64,000 nucleotides of DNA from Myxococcales bacterium (GCA_003170275.1 PNAM01000087.1:35871-99870); one strand, 5' to 3'; shown: positions 52,673 to 60,846, numbered from the stretch's first letter. The notes: generated from the letters alone by a model not told the origin. Numbers and translations: made by a program.

Positions 52673-53567
52673 ACCCGAAATTCGGCTCTTCGTCACCGAC
52701 CTCGACAACACGCTCTACGACTGGGTCAGCTACTTCGCGCGCTCGTACTACGAGATGATCCGAGTCGCGGCCGAGATCATGTACATCCCGGTCGAGGATC
52801 TTCTCGACGACGTTCAGCGGGTTCACCGGCGCTTCAACAACACTGAGCATCCCTTCGCTCTCCTCGATACCGACGCGGCAAAGCTGGCGTTTCCCAGGCT
52901 CACTCGCATCGAGCGCGCTCAGCGCCTTGACAGAGCCTTCCACGCGTTCAATCGGACCCGCAAGCAGACACTCTCGCTCTACTCGAGCGTGAGGGAGACC
53001 CTCGAACAGGTAGCGCAATCTGGCGCGATCGTCGTCGCACACACGGATGCGCATGCGGTGAATGCCGCCTACCGTCTGAAGTGGCTCGGGCTCGACGCGT
53101 TGTTCGACAACGTATACGCGCCGGAGGGTGAGGAGCATGGTCACCCAAGGCTGGCTCGATGGGAGTCCCTCGACGACGTTTCGTGCAAGGTTCGATCGCT
53201 GGCGCACACAGAGCGAAAACCGAGCCCGCGCGTGCTCATGACGATCTGTCGCGACTATGGAATCTCGCCCGAACACACCCTATACGTTGGCGACAGCCTG
53301 GTGCGGGATGTGGGAATGGCCAAGGCGATCGGCGCGCAGGCGGCGTGGGCACGCTACGGAACCAGATACGACCACGCCCTCCTCGCCGATGTCGGTCGCA
53401 TCACCCACTGGACCCCCGAGCAAGTTCGTCGCGAGAAGGGCGGGGGCCGTCAGCAGTCGGAAGCGCGCCCCGACGTAGAACTCGAGTTGTACGGCGAGCT
53501 GCTCGCCGCGTTTTCGTTCAGCGGTGAGGCGCGTCAGCGTCCCGTGACGCACAAGAAGGCGGCTTGA
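52662..53567 (+). CDS. HAD-family hydrolase (nucleotidase-like)
   Basis: 301 residues from ATG 52662 (AGGAGG upstream). FVTDLDNTLYDWVSYF (nucleophile Asp), VVAHTDAHAV (motif II Thr/Ser position), KVRSLA.TERKPSPRVL (Lys) and YVGDSLVRDVGMAKAIGAQAAWARYG (acidic motif). A HAD subfamily I phosphatase, similar in layout to pyrimidine 5'-nucleotidases. Translationally coupled to the DHH gene. Confidence 0.85.
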   Translation: MPRKPEIRLFVTDLDNTLYDWVSYFARSYYEMIRVAAEIMYIPVEDLLDDVQRVHRRFNNTEHPFALLDTDAAKLAFPRLTRIERAQRLDRAFHAFNRTRKQTLSLYSSVRETLEQVAQSGAIVVAHTDAHAVNAAYRLKWLGLDALFDNVYAPEGEEHGHPRLARWESLDDVSCKVRSLAHTERKPSPRVLMTICRDYGISPEHTLYVGDSLVRDVGMAKAIGAQAAWARYGTRYDHALLADVGRITHWTPEQVRREKGGGRQQSEARPDVELELYGELLAAFSFSGEARQRPVTHKKAA

Positions 53568-53636
53568 GATGGCATGGGAAGAGAGGTTTCGGCTTGAGGG
53601 TTGCCGACCGTCGCTCTCGGGCGATACGCTGGCAAC

Positions 53637-54305
53637 ATGACGTCCTATCTGCCGTGCCCCGAGCTTCGGGCATCGATGCGTCGAGCCTACCGATGCGGGC
53701 ACTTTGACAGCGAATGCGCTGCAATGCAGTGGCAGCCAGCGACTGGGCATGTGCCACGCGGCTTCATTGGGGCAATCGGATCGCTCGACGAAATCGAGGC
53801 AGTATTTGTCATCGCCGAGCCCGGCAATCCCCGTGATGGCGAGCAGTATGACGAGCACGGCGATGCCGACCGCTACATGGAGAAAGCCTGCGGCGTTGCG
53901 CGTGGCGCGCTCGCCAGCCATTCGTCAGCGTTTCATAGAAACGTTCGCCAAGCGCTGGATCTGTTCTGGCCCCAGTTGAAGCACGACCTCGACGCCCAGC
54001 TGCGACGTGTGTGGATCACCGAATCGGTGCTGTGCTCGGCTAAGATCACGACGGGCCCCATTGAGGCACCAGTTTGGCGCGCCTGTGTCACCGACTATCT
54101 CGCCCAGCAGCTTAGGCTGTTGCCAGGACGCCCGGTTTTCGCTTTCGGGGGCAAGGCGGTGATGCGTCTGAGGGGGCAGGTGGACGTGATGTCGGCAGTG
54201 GCTCTAGCGCCGCCCGGTGCAAACCGCCGTGATGCGCTTCCGTCGTGGCGCGCGGCGGCGGCAGCATTCCATGCGACTACTAGACGGCCGACCATCTCGC
54301 GTTAG
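53637..54305 (+). CDS. Uracil-DNA-glycosylase-superfamily-like protein
   Basis: 222 residues from ATG 53637. The layout fits the UDG fold: VFVIAEPGNPRDGEQY (in place of GxxPG), VWITESVLCSAKI (in place of the Asn motif), CVTDYLAQQLRLLPGRPVFAFGGKA, and ALAPPGANRRD near the C-terminus (HPS/N-type loop). Catalytic residues do not match a standard family, so substrate and activity are open. Last gene of the plus-strand run. Confidence 0.6.
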   Translation: MTSYLPCPELRASMRRAYRCGHFDSECAAMQWQPATGHVPRGFIGAIGSLDEIEAVFVIAEPGNPRDGEQYDEHGDADRYMEKACGVARGALASHSSAFHRNVRQALDLFWPQLKHDLDAQLRRVWITESVLCSAKITTGPIEAPVWRACVTDYLAQQLRLLPGRPVFAFGGKAVMRLRGQVDVMSAVALAPPGANRRDALPSWRAAAAAFHATTRRPTISR

Positions 54306-54320
54306 GCTTGGACAGCGAAC

Positions 54321-54356
54321 TGGGGTGAGGCGGACCAACCACCTCCGCCCCACCCC
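54321..54356. terminator. Bidirectional terminator-like hairpin
   Basis: TGGGGTGAGGCGGA pairs with TCCGCCCCACCCCA (one mismatch) between convergent genes 53637-54305 and 54368-54703. A TTC-rich run follows. Confidence 0.65.
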
Positions 54357-54367
54357 ATTCGTTCCAA

Positions 54368-54703
54368 CTACGCGGCTTCGAGCGAGCCTTCGGAACGAAT
54401 CTCGGACTCGGCCTCGACGATCGGCGTTTCGCCCTTCGGCGCCGGCGTCGACATTCGCTCACGCTTGAGTACGTCGACATGGTCGGCGGCCTGCTTGAGC
54501 AAACCCGGCACGAGCTTCATCTCGCGCTCGCCCAGGTACGGCGTGCGCCGGATGGTCCCGTCGTGGGCCCGGTATTCGCGAAACGCGGCGTAGCGCGGGT
54601 TGAACCGCCCCGAAGACTTCGCCGATACCTCGACCACGACCTTGGTGAAAAGATCGGTGCGCAGTTCGAACATCTTGATGCACGCGAACGGACTGGTCTT
54701 CAT
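54368..54703 (-). CDS. Hypothetical protein of the ParB operon
   Basis: 111 residues (SPFACIKMFELRTDLFTKVVVEVSAKSSGRFNPRYAAFREYRAHDGTIRRTPYLGEREMKLVPGLL). Basic beta-alpha N-terminal two-thirds, acidic tail. ATG overlaps the upstream stop by 4 bp. It resembles small transcriptional-coactivator (PC4-like) proteins, a weak impression. Confidence 0.6.
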   Translation of the reverse strand: MKTSPFACIKMFELRTDLFTKVVVEVSAKSSGRFNPRYAAFREYRAHDGTIRRTPYLGEREMKLVPGLLKQAADHVDVLKRERMSTPAPKGETPIVEAESEIRSEGSLEAA

Positions 54704-55113
54704 AAGATCACTCTCCGAGCAGAAAGCAGGTTCGTGTCGCCAATCGCCATGTACTCTCTACAACCGAGTCGCGCATGAGCGGTCCCGTTCCATTCCTGTT
54801 TCAGTCGCTCGACGATCGCCCGCACCTGGTCCTCGCTCAGGTAGTAGCGAACGCCTGATCCTCTCTTCCGATTCGACTTCCAGCGTTGTCCCAACTCCTT
54901 CGAAATGCGCCTGACGACGTCCGGATGGACGCCTGCATGGGCCGCTGCGTCGGCGACGGACCAAGTGTCCTTGACCCGCCGTCGGATACCGAGGCGCTCC
55001 ATGCGGCGTTGGATGGCCTTCTCGGTCCTGCCCAGCCTTTCGGCGAGGACGGCAACTGGCTCGATTCCGTGGAACCAAAGCCAGTTGTCGTCCGCACGCG
55101 TCCACGGATTCAT
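54700..55113 (-). CDS. HTH DNA-binding protein of the ParB operon
   Basis: 137 residues. Two HTH-like segments: EPVAVLAERLGRTEKAIQRRMERLGIRRR (~17-46) and SVADAAAHAGVHPDVVRRISKELGQRW (~51-77). Probably an operon or partition regulator. It starts directly after the stop of the 55114-55707 gene. Confidence 0.75.
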   Translation of the reverse strand: MNPWTRADDNWLWFHGIEPVAVLAERLGRTEKAIQRRMERLGIRRRVKDTWSVADAAAHAGVHPDVVRRISKELGQRWKSNRKRGSGVRYYLSEDQVRAIVERLKQEWNGTAHARLGCREYMAIGDTNLLSARRVIL

Positions 55114-55707
55114 TCAGTTGAGCAGACGCCCCGCCGCTGCCGCCCTCTCGCCTGGCGACCTGATCTCGCCGGTCGAGAGGTCGACGTGGTCGAGCGCTCG
55201 CAACAGGCGCCCGAGCGACGGCCCCAGCTCCTCGGTCATTTCGTGGTCCGTGAGGCCACAGAACGCGGCGAAGCCGGGGAAGTCCAGCGGGTCGAGCCCT
55301 TGGGCTGTGATCACCTGACGCGTCTGCAGCATCTTGGTCAGGCCGCCCTGGAGCTTCGATACGTCACGCACGAGGCGGAACCGGAATGCCTCGGCACCGT
55401 CGACGCTCGCACGGGCCGTATTGCCGTCCGTGATCAACGCCCGGCTGAACTTGGTCGCCAAGCGATCCCGACAGCCGTACACGTCCTCGCGGATCGCCAG
55501 CGTCAGATCCGAAGAGCCGCCGAGTCGAAACCGGAGCCCCAACACCGCTTGCGCGATCTCTGCGTAGCTGAGCGGCTGACCCGGTGCGATGCGTGCCGCC
55601 CAATCGAGCAGCGACGCGATGCGCTGGCCGATGCCGTGGTCGCTCACCAAGGGAAACTGCCGGGGACTAACGATGATCTTCGTGGCTTCCTCGTTCATTG
55701 CGGTCAT
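55114..55707 (-). CDS. Hypothetical protein of the ParB operon
   Basis: 197 residues, helical (RIASLLDWAARIAPGQPLSYAEIAQAVLGLRFRLGG, FPGFAAFCGLTDHEMTEELGPSLGRLLRALDHVDL). Coupled to neighbours by near-zero spacing. No family recognised; operon context suggests replication or partition. Confidence 0.7.
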   Translation of the reverse strand: MTAMNEEATKIIVSPRQFPLVSDHGIGQRIASLLDWAARIAPGQPLSYAEIAQAVLGLRFRLGGSSDLTLAIREDVYGCRDRLATKFSRALITDGNTARASVDGAEAFRFRLVRDVSKLQGGLTKMLQTRQVITAQGLDPLDFPGFAAFCGLTDHEMTEELGPSLGRLLRALDHVDLSTGEIRSPGERAAAAGRLLN

Positions 55708-55716
55708 GGCTTCTCC

Positions 55717-56949
55717 CTATGCGCACGCGGCGCTATTGAATGTGTCGTTGTGGGCCTCGACGAGGCCCATCAGCTCCTTGTAGACGGCCTGCTTCTCGAC
55801 GAACTTCTTGGTCCGCGTCGGATCATTCGCGGTGAAGTCCGGGTGGTACTGGCGGGCGAGCCGCTTGTGCGCCTTCTTGATCGGCGCGATCTCGACCGGC
55901 TGCCCGCGCCGGGCCGGCGACACGCCGAGCTCGCCCAGAAGCCGGTTGATTCGATTGAGGCGATCCGTCGGCGTGACGCTCGCGAAACGGGCAGCGGTTT
56001 TGGCCTGTTTCTCAGCCTTGCGCCTCAGCTCGTCGATGGCGGCGCGCACATCGGCGGCGCAGTCGGAGATGGCCACGTGCAGCATCATGTCGCTCAGGCC
56101 TGCGACGTCCCTGCCGGCTTGCTGAACTGCCCATTTGAGGACCAGCTGCTTCACCTCTGTCCAGAAGGTGCTGTGCGGCTTGGGCGGCGCATCCGTGGCG
56201 AAGTTCGGCAGACGTGGACCTCGGCGCCTGCGCTTGCGGCTCCGCTCGCGCACAGCGTCGTCGACCGCCAGGCGCGCCTGGTCGGTGCCCTCGCCGTGGG
56301 TCTCCTCGGCGGACTGGATAAGCTTGACGGCTTCGGCGAGACGGACGCGATTGCCGACCACGGCATTCTTCAGCGTCTCCGTCGTGGTCTTGCCGAAGAA
56401 GACGCGCTTGCGCTGCTTGACCGAGTAGACCGTCGCGCCGGTGGCGCGGGCGACCACTTCGTTCTCGCGGCGCGCGTTGTACGCAATCTTCCAATCGTTG
56501 GGCGCAGCCACGATGGTCTCGCGGAGGATCTGCTCCTGGTGCGCACGTTGCCGCTGGTCGTAGGCCTTCCGCTTGGCTGACTCGACCATGAAGACGATCT
56601 GATCGGTATGGGACAGAAGCTCCTCGTGGAAGAGGACCGGCAGCTCCTCGATTCCCAGCTCCATCGCGATCTCGAGCCGCATGTTGCCGTTGACGACGCA
56701 AAGCGGATTCTGTCTCGCGCCCACCGGGACGACGTCGAGCGGCTCAAGGACGCCGTTTTCGCGAATGCTCTGACGAACGCTGGCGTAGACCGCTTCCGAC
56801 GGCCGGCCGAAGACTCGCTCGTTCTCGGGATGGGGCCGCAGGTCGCATGCGGGGGCCAGCACGACCTGCCGACCGCTGCCTTCTGTAAGGCTATGTGCGA
56901 AAAACGTCTTGACCGCTGGCCGCTTCATGAGTACCCGTAGAGTGTTCAT
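55717..56949 (-). CDS. ParB-like nuclease/partition protein fused to a J-domain
   Basis: 410 residues from ATG 56949 (or 403 from 56928). Residues ~30-135 are ParB-like: APACDLRPHPENERVFGRPSEAVYASVRQSIRENGVLEPLDV, LCVVNGNMRLEIAMELG. An HTH follows (VVARATGATVYSVKQRKRVFFG). The C-terminal ~60 residues (355-405) are a J-domain: IKKAHKRLARQYHPDFTAND with the HPD tripeptide. A ParB-J fusion would join plasmid or prophage partition to the host DnaK chaperone. It is transcribed divergently from the repressor. Confidence 0.82.
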   Translation of the reverse strand: MNTLRVLMKRPAVKTFFAHSLTEGSGRQVVLAPACDLRPHPENERVFGRPSEAVYASVRQSIRENGVLEPLDVVPVGARQNPLCVVNGNMRLEIAMELGIEELPVLFHEELLSHTDQIVFMVESAKRKAYDQRQRAHQEQILRETIVAAPNDWKIAYNARRENEVVARATGATVYSVKQRKRVFFGKTTTETLKNAVVGNRVRLAEAVKLIQSAEETHGEGTDQARLAVDDAVRERSRKRRRRGPRLPNFATDAPPKPHSTFWTEVKQLVLKWAVQQAGRDVAGLSDMMLHVAISDCAADVRAAIDELRRKAEKQAKTAARFASVTPTDRLNRINRLLGELGVSPARRGQPVEIAPIKKAHKRLARQYHPDFTANDPTRTKKFVEKQAVYKELMGLVEAHNDTFNSAACA

Positions 56950-56987
56950 GGATTTCGTAGTGGCAAGCGAGGATCGCGCTTTTGGTT

Positions 56988-57003
56988 GCGACTTTCGCGC
57001 TTC
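56988..57003. promoter_or_regulatory. Repressor operator, left copy
   Basis: GCGACTTTCGCGCTTC at 56988-57003 is the reverse complement of GAAGCGCGAAAGTCGC at 57867-57882. It lies in the 67-bp gap between the divergent ParB and repressor starts, with a related half site (GATCGCGCTTTT) beside it. Confidence 0.7.
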
Positions 57004-57016
57004 AGCTTCGAGAGGA

Positions 57017-57823
57017 ATGAAACCAATGAAGAATCCCAAGCCGGCCCCCAAACGAACGCGAAGCGACGAGGCCGGCCCGCAGCGTCGCCCGGTCGAGCAG
57101 GCGGTTGCCGAACGCCTCGAAGAGATTCGCTCCGACGACGAGGACGGTCAGCCGCGGCGTCGCCAGATCTTGGAGGAGAGCTTCAACGCGACGCTCGGTG
57201 CCCTGTTTCGCCGCAAGCGCGAGGAGAAGGGCCTCACGGTCCGCCAGCTCGCCGAGTACATCGAAGAGACGCGGCCGGGAACCTCACTCAGCCGCCACGC
57301 AATCGAGCGGCTCGAGACGAACCAGAGCCGCTACATGTTCGAACACGTCCTGCTCTTCACGAAGGCGCTCGACGTGGACGTGACCGAGATCCCCGGCCTA
57401 CGGGAGATCCTGTCGAAGAACGTGCGCTGGAAAGAAACCCTAGATCAGATCGATCGCCTGCACGAACCAGGGCCGCACATCCTCGAGTACGTGACCGGCA
57501 CCGAGCAGTTCAACGAGCGGATCAACCTCCACGGCAGCGTCGAAGAGCTCATGGCGCAGCCCCGGTTGTATCTGACCATCGGTGGCGACCACCTGGCGGA
57601 CGTCGGTTATCCGAGCCGCTCAATCCTCGATTTCGCCAAAGGTCGCCGCCCAGCGCGCGAAGGAGAGCTCGTCCTGGCGCTGCACAAGCCGTCGGGGACG
57701 GTCTTCCTTCGTCTCTTTGAGAAGGGGCAACTGGCGTCGGTGATCCCGAAACAGTTCCCCGTCGGGATGGACTCGAACGTCGAGATCCTCGGCAGTCACG
57801 TCGGCACCTACCTCCCCCGCTAG
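57017..57823 (+). CDS. XRE-family repressor with C-terminal effector domain
   Basis: 268 residues from ATG 57017 (GAGAGGA site). HTH ~57-105 (LFRRKREEKGLTVRQLAEYIE...LSRHAIERLE). The C-terminal ~80 residues (LVLALHKPSGTVFLRLFEKGQLASVIP, VEILGSHVGTYL) resemble the beta-rich fold of LexA/CI-like repressors, but no Ser-Lys autoprotease pair is evident. Likely master repressor of this element, with operators on both sides of its gene. Confidence 0.8.
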   Translation: MKPMKNPKPAPKRTRSDEAGPQRRPVEQAVAERLEEIRSDDEDGQPRRRQILEESFNATLGALFRRKREEKGLTVRQLAEYIEETRPGTSLSRHAIERLETNQSRYMFEHVLLFTKALDVDVTEIPGLREILSKNVRWKETLDQIDRLHEPGPHILEYVTGTEQFNERINLHGSVEELMAQPRLYLTIGGDHLADVGYPSRSILDFAKGRRPAREGELVLALHKPSGTVFLRLFEKGQLASVIPKQFPVGMDSNVEILGSHVGTYLPR

Positions 57824-57866
57824 CACCCCTTCAAGAAAGCTCAGTCTCCGCGCGATCATCGAAGAT

Positions 57867-57882
57867 GAAGCGCGAAAGTCGC
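57867..57882. promoter_or_regulatory. Repressor operator, right copy
   Basis: GAAGCGCGAAAGTCGC at 57867-57882 is a perfect inverted copy of 56988-57003, in the gap downstream of the repressor and upstream of the 57989-58988 operon. Confidence 0.7.
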
Positions 57883-57988
57883 GCTTTCTCTCTTGCGGCC
57901 TGAACAGGCAATCAGTATCTTCGGCGCATTCCAGCAACACCCCTTCGTTGGCGCACTTTCCGTGACCTGAAACCGGGTGGTGATTGAA

Positions 57989-58339
57989 ATGCTCGCTCAG
58001 GAGATTGCTCCAGTTTCACCGAACCAGGCCCTGCTCTTCGAAGACCCGATCACCAGCATCGACCTCGTTGGCGAGGTGGTCGACGACCAGCGGGAGTCGC
58101 AAGAACTGGAACGCCTCATCGCCGACCAGGTGCTCGACGACCGCGGCGGGTACTACCGCCGGCAGCGCGCGACCGCGTACGTGGCGCGCGCGGGGGTCCG
58201 CACGCGATGCCCCGAGTGCGAAGACGGCGAGGGACGCGTCGACAGGTGGGGCGTGTTCGAGTGCGAGAACTGCGGCTACTCGAACGCCGCCGAGCTTCCT
58301 CGCCAGTCGGATCGCGATGGCGATGAGGCCCTCGCATGA
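57989..58339 (+). CDS. Zinc-ribbon hypothetical protein
   Basis: 116 residues from ATG 57989. Acidic N-terminal half (EDPITSIDLVGEVVDDQRESQELERL), then RTRCPECEDGEGRVDRWGVFECENCGYSN, a four-Cys zinc ribbon near the C-terminus. First gene of a short operon behind the right repressor operator; the stop overlaps the next start. Confidence 0.75.
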   Translation: MLAQEIAPVSPNQALLFEDPITSIDLVGEVVDDQRESQELERLIADQVLDDRGGYYRRQRATAYVARAGVRTRCPECEDGEGRVDRWGVFECENCGYSNAAELPRQSDRDGDEALA

Positions 58340-58662
58340 ATCCGGGTTACGGGACCTTGGAGCGGTCGTTGGCGGTCGAGTTGGGCCGCCACATCTACCG
58401 GGCACGCGTCGCTCTCGGCGTGAAGCAGGAATTTCTGGCCGAGTCGGTTGGGCTCAAGGCTCGCGGCTCGGTCAGCAACTGGGAGCGCGGCAAGCGGCTC
58501 ATCCCGGAGAAACAGTGGAACCAGCTCAAGACGAAGGCCGAGCTGCAGCTGCCCGACTACCACGAGATCCGCGCGGTCGTCGCGCGACGGGTCTCCGAAC
58601 CCGGCGATACCAGTTCCGTTACTGCGGCCGCTCGCGCGGCTCAACATCAGAGGAGAGAATGA
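58336..58662 (+). CDS. XRE-type HTH protein
   Basis: 108 residues, HTH at ~12-48 (LAVELGRHIYRARVALGVKQEFLAESVGLKARGSVSNWERG). The rest is helical. It overlaps both neighbours by 4 bp. Probably a Cro-like or regulatory partner of the repressor. Confidence 0.8.
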   Translation: MNPGYGTLERSLAVELGRHIYRARVALGVKQEFLAESVGLKARGSVSNWERGKRLIPEKQWNQLKTKAELQLPDYHEIRAVVARRVSEPGDTSSVTAAARAAQHQRRE

Positions 58663-58988
58663 TGAACGACATCCTGCCTTCCACGCTTCGTGAAATCATC
58701 GAGAACCTGGCCGAGGCGCTCGCCGCCCTGGAGCGCATCGCCGGGCCGAACGGCCGCAGCCAGATCTCGCTCCTCATCCCCGACGAGGCGCGCTTCGCCC
58801 TTCTCGGACCGGCCTCGGAGCGCATGTTCATCCACGCGCCCAACGGCGCCGTGTACCAGTTCCCGCTCAGCCGGCTCGAGGTTCCGCACCACACCGTCAC
58901 CTTCGTCGGGCGTCCGGACGTCTGCGAGGGCTCGGCTCTCGACGAACCGCTGGAAGCGCTCCGGTCGACGCTGGCCTCCCGAAACTAG
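58659..58988 (+). CDS. Hypothetical protein
   Basis: 109 residues from ATG 58659 (AGGAGAG site, ATGA overlap). Helical N-terminus (TLREIIENLAEALAALERIAG) and a beta-rich rest (SQISLLIPDEARFALLG, VYQFPLSRLEVPHHTVTFVG). No family recognised. Confidence 0.65.
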   Translation: MMNDILPSTLREIIENLAEALAALERIAGPNGRSQISLLIPDEARFALLGPASERMFIHAPNGAVYQFPLSRLEVPHHTVTFVGRPDVCEGSALDEPLEALRSTLASRN

Positions 58989-59029
58989 ATCTCCCGCAGT
59001 CCCAAGTCCCAGGCGTCGATGGTCCGCGA

Positions 59030-59070
59030 GCGTTGCCGACGGAGCGGATGGTCCGTTCCGTCGGCAACGC
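59030..59070. promoter_or_regulatory. Perfect 14-bp inverted repeat upstream of xis
   Basis: GCGTTGCCGACGGA (59030-59043) and TCCGTCGGCAACGC (59057-59070) with a 13-nt loop, 20 bp before the excisionase ATG. No U-tract follows, so an operator or attenuating hairpin is more likely than a terminator. Confidence 0.55.
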
Positions 59071-59089
59071 CGTCAGTGGAGTGCCCGCC

Positions 59090-59368
59090 ATGACGACCGG
59101 CCTTCCGAAGCACGACAATGTACTGATACAAAAACAGTATTATTCGGTGAAGGAAACCGCGTCCATTCTCGGCGTGGACCTAAAGACCGTGTACCGCGCG
59201 ATCGCCGCCGGGGAGCTGCCGGCACTGCGGATCCGCAACACCCTGCGCGTGCCTCATTCCGTCGTGTTTCCCGTCGGTGACGTACCGCACACGGCCGGTT
59301 GCGCGGGTGCGCCCTCCGGTGCTACGCTCCGGGCTGGAGGTCGCGTTCTGGCAAGGCGGGAAGACTAA
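59090..59368 (+). CDS. xis: Excisionase-family HTH protein
   Basis: 92 residues from ATG 59090. Winged helix: YYSVKETASILGVDLKTVYRAIAAGELPALRIRNTLRVP (residues 16-55), the standard excisionase/MerR-like domain. The C-terminal 35 residues are Gly/Ala/Arg-rich. Two bp upstream of the integrase, so probably the directionality factor of this element. Confidence 0.85.
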   Translation: MTTGLPKHDNVLIQKQYYSVKETASILGVDLKTVYRAIAAGELPALRIRNTLRVPHSVVFPVGDVPHTAGCAGAPSGATLRAGGRVLARRED

Positions 59369-59370
59369 CA

Positions 59371-60579
59371 ATGCCCGCATATAGGGACTATCGGGACGGA
59401 AAATGGAGATGGCGAAAGATGATTCGCCTTCCCAATGGAGAAAACCAGAGGATGCGAGGGACACCACAGATCAACACGAAGGAGGCGGCGCTTGCAGACG
59501 AGCGCCAGTCGATTCTTCGTGTGATCGACCCTCGGCCCATCAGGAAGGAGGTTCCGACTTTCAGCGAATGGTTCAATGGCCGGTTCTGGTACGAGCACGT
59601 CGTATCGAGGGAGAACAAGCCCAGCGAGGTCGAGTCCAAGCGATCGATCTTCAGGACCCACCTGGAGCCTGCGTTCGGCAGCGTCCGGGTGGACGACATT
59701 GACGTGGCTGCCATCGCCCGGTTCCGCGCCGAGTTGAAGGACAAGACGGCGATGGCCGGGCGCTGGGGAGTGAAGAGCCTGAAGCAACCGCGCAAGCTCG
59801 GCCGCAAGCGCATCAACAACATCCTGGCCGTTCTGAGCAAGGCTCTTCGCTACGCGGAGACGGCCAAGGTGATCCCGAGCGCACCGCGGGTGGGGCTTCT
59901 GAAGTGGGAGCGCCCCGACATCGAGTTCTGGGAGTTCGAGCAGTACGCTCGGATCTTAGGAGCGGCGCGCGACCGGGAAGATGCGGTCTGGTACGTGGCC
60001 GTCTGCCTGGCGGGTGAATCTGGCCTACGGGTGGGCGAGATCAAGGCGCTCAGGTGGCGCGAAGACGTGGATCTGGTAGCCGGTACGATCACGGTCAACC
60101 AGCAAACGCGGAAGAACGTCACCGGCACGCCGAAGAGTGGCAAGCGACGAACCGTTCCCATGAGCCCCACCTTGATCCAGGCGCTCAAGCGCCTCGATCA
60201 CGTGAGGACCGGGTTCATCGTTCGCAACCTGGACGGGACGCAGAAGACCGATGGCCAGTGCTGCAAAGCCATCAATCGGATCTGCCGCCGTGCGGGACTG
60301 CCGGAGCGCGGATGGCATGCGCTACGGCACACCTTCGGAACGCACGCCGCGCTGTTCGGGGTCAACCCGTGGCGGCTGCAAGCCTGGATGGGCCACCGCA
60401 GGATCGACGAGACGATGCTCTACGTGCACGTCGCCAGCGACCACCTGCGGCCCCTGACGCCTGAGATGCTTCAAGCGGCGGGGCAGGAATCGGATCCAGA
60501 CCGGCGCATCATCCGCATGCTGGGCGCGCGCAGCTCGGTTCCCTTCGGGCCGGCGCACGTCCAAGAGGCGAGCGCGTAG
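59371..60579 (+). CDS. int: Tyrosine integrase targeting tRNA-Asp
   Basis: 402 residues. Arm-binding start (YRDYRDGKWRWRKMIRLPNGE), core-binding region ~65-180, catalytic domain with GLRVGEIKALRWREDVD (Arg I), HALRHTFGTHA (His-x-x-Arg), MGHRRIDETMLYVH (His and Tyr nucleophile). It reads towards tRNA-Asp, stopping 92 bp from the att core. Nearly the same C-terminus as the relic at 3684-4124, so both elements used the same site. Confidence 0.95.
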   Translation: MPAYRDYRDGKWRWRKMIRLPNGENQRMRGTPQINTKEAALADERQSILRVIDPRPIRKEVPTFSEWFNGRFWYEHVVSRENKPSEVESKRSIFRTHLEPAFGSVRVDDIDVAAIARFRAELKDKTAMAGRWGVKSLKQPRKLGRKRINNILAVLSKALRYAETAKVIPSAPRVGLLKWERPDIEFWEFEQYARILGAARDREDAVWYVAVCLAGESGLRVGEIKALRWREDVDLVAGTITVNQQTRKNVTGTPKSGKRRTVPMSPTLIQALKRLDHVRTGFIVRNLDGTQKTDGQCCKAINRICRRAGLPERGWHALRHTFGTHAALFGVNPWRLQAWMGHRRIDETMLYVHVASDHLRPLTPEMLQAAGQESDPDRRIIRMLGARSSVPFGPAHVQEASA

Positions 60580-60587
60580 ATGGAAAC

Positions 60588-60627
60588 GTGGCCACGCGGC
60601 GGTTCGGCGTGGCCACAGGGTGGCCAC
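60588..60627. repeat. Three GTGGCCAC repeats, probable integrase arm sites
   Basis: GTGGCCAC at 60588-60595, 60609-60616 and 60620-60627: spacings of 21 and 11 bp, two and one helical turns. They lie between the integrase stop and the att core. Confidence 0.5.
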
Positions 60628-60633
60628 AAATGC

Positions 60634-60661
60634 GAAAGGCCAGGATTTCTCCTGGCCTTTC
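60634..60661. terminator. Intrinsic terminator after the integrase
   Basis: GAAAGGCCAGGA / TCCTGGCCTTTC, a perfect 12-bp stem with 4-nt loop; AAAGG and CCTTT at the base let it work in both directions, protecting the tRNA operon from integrase transcription. Confidence 0.85.
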
Positions 60662-60674
60662 AACACGTTATCTG

Positions 60675-60748
<74 letters not shown>

Positions 60749-60774
60749 AATGAAACTGCCTTCACCTGCGACGG

Positions 60775-60846
60775 TGGGCGCAGCAGGGTTTGAACCTGCG
60801 ACACCCGGCTTGTAAGGCCAGTGCTCTACCGCTGAGCTATGCGCCC
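60775..60846 (-). tRNA. tRNA-Val (TAC)
   Basis: Minus strand, 72 nt: acceptor GGGCGCA / TGCGCCC, D-arm AGCTCAGCGGTAGAGC, anticodon stem-loop CTGGC-CTTACAA-GCCGG with anticodon TAC, T-arm GCAGGTTCAAACCCTGC, discriminator A, CCA not encoded. 26 bp upstream of tRNA-Asp; the two are likely co-transcribed. Confidence 0.97.

Noticed and set aside
54886..56580. 564-codon plus-strand ORF
   Set aside because: Antisense to the ParB operon, which has clear motifs and coupled starts.
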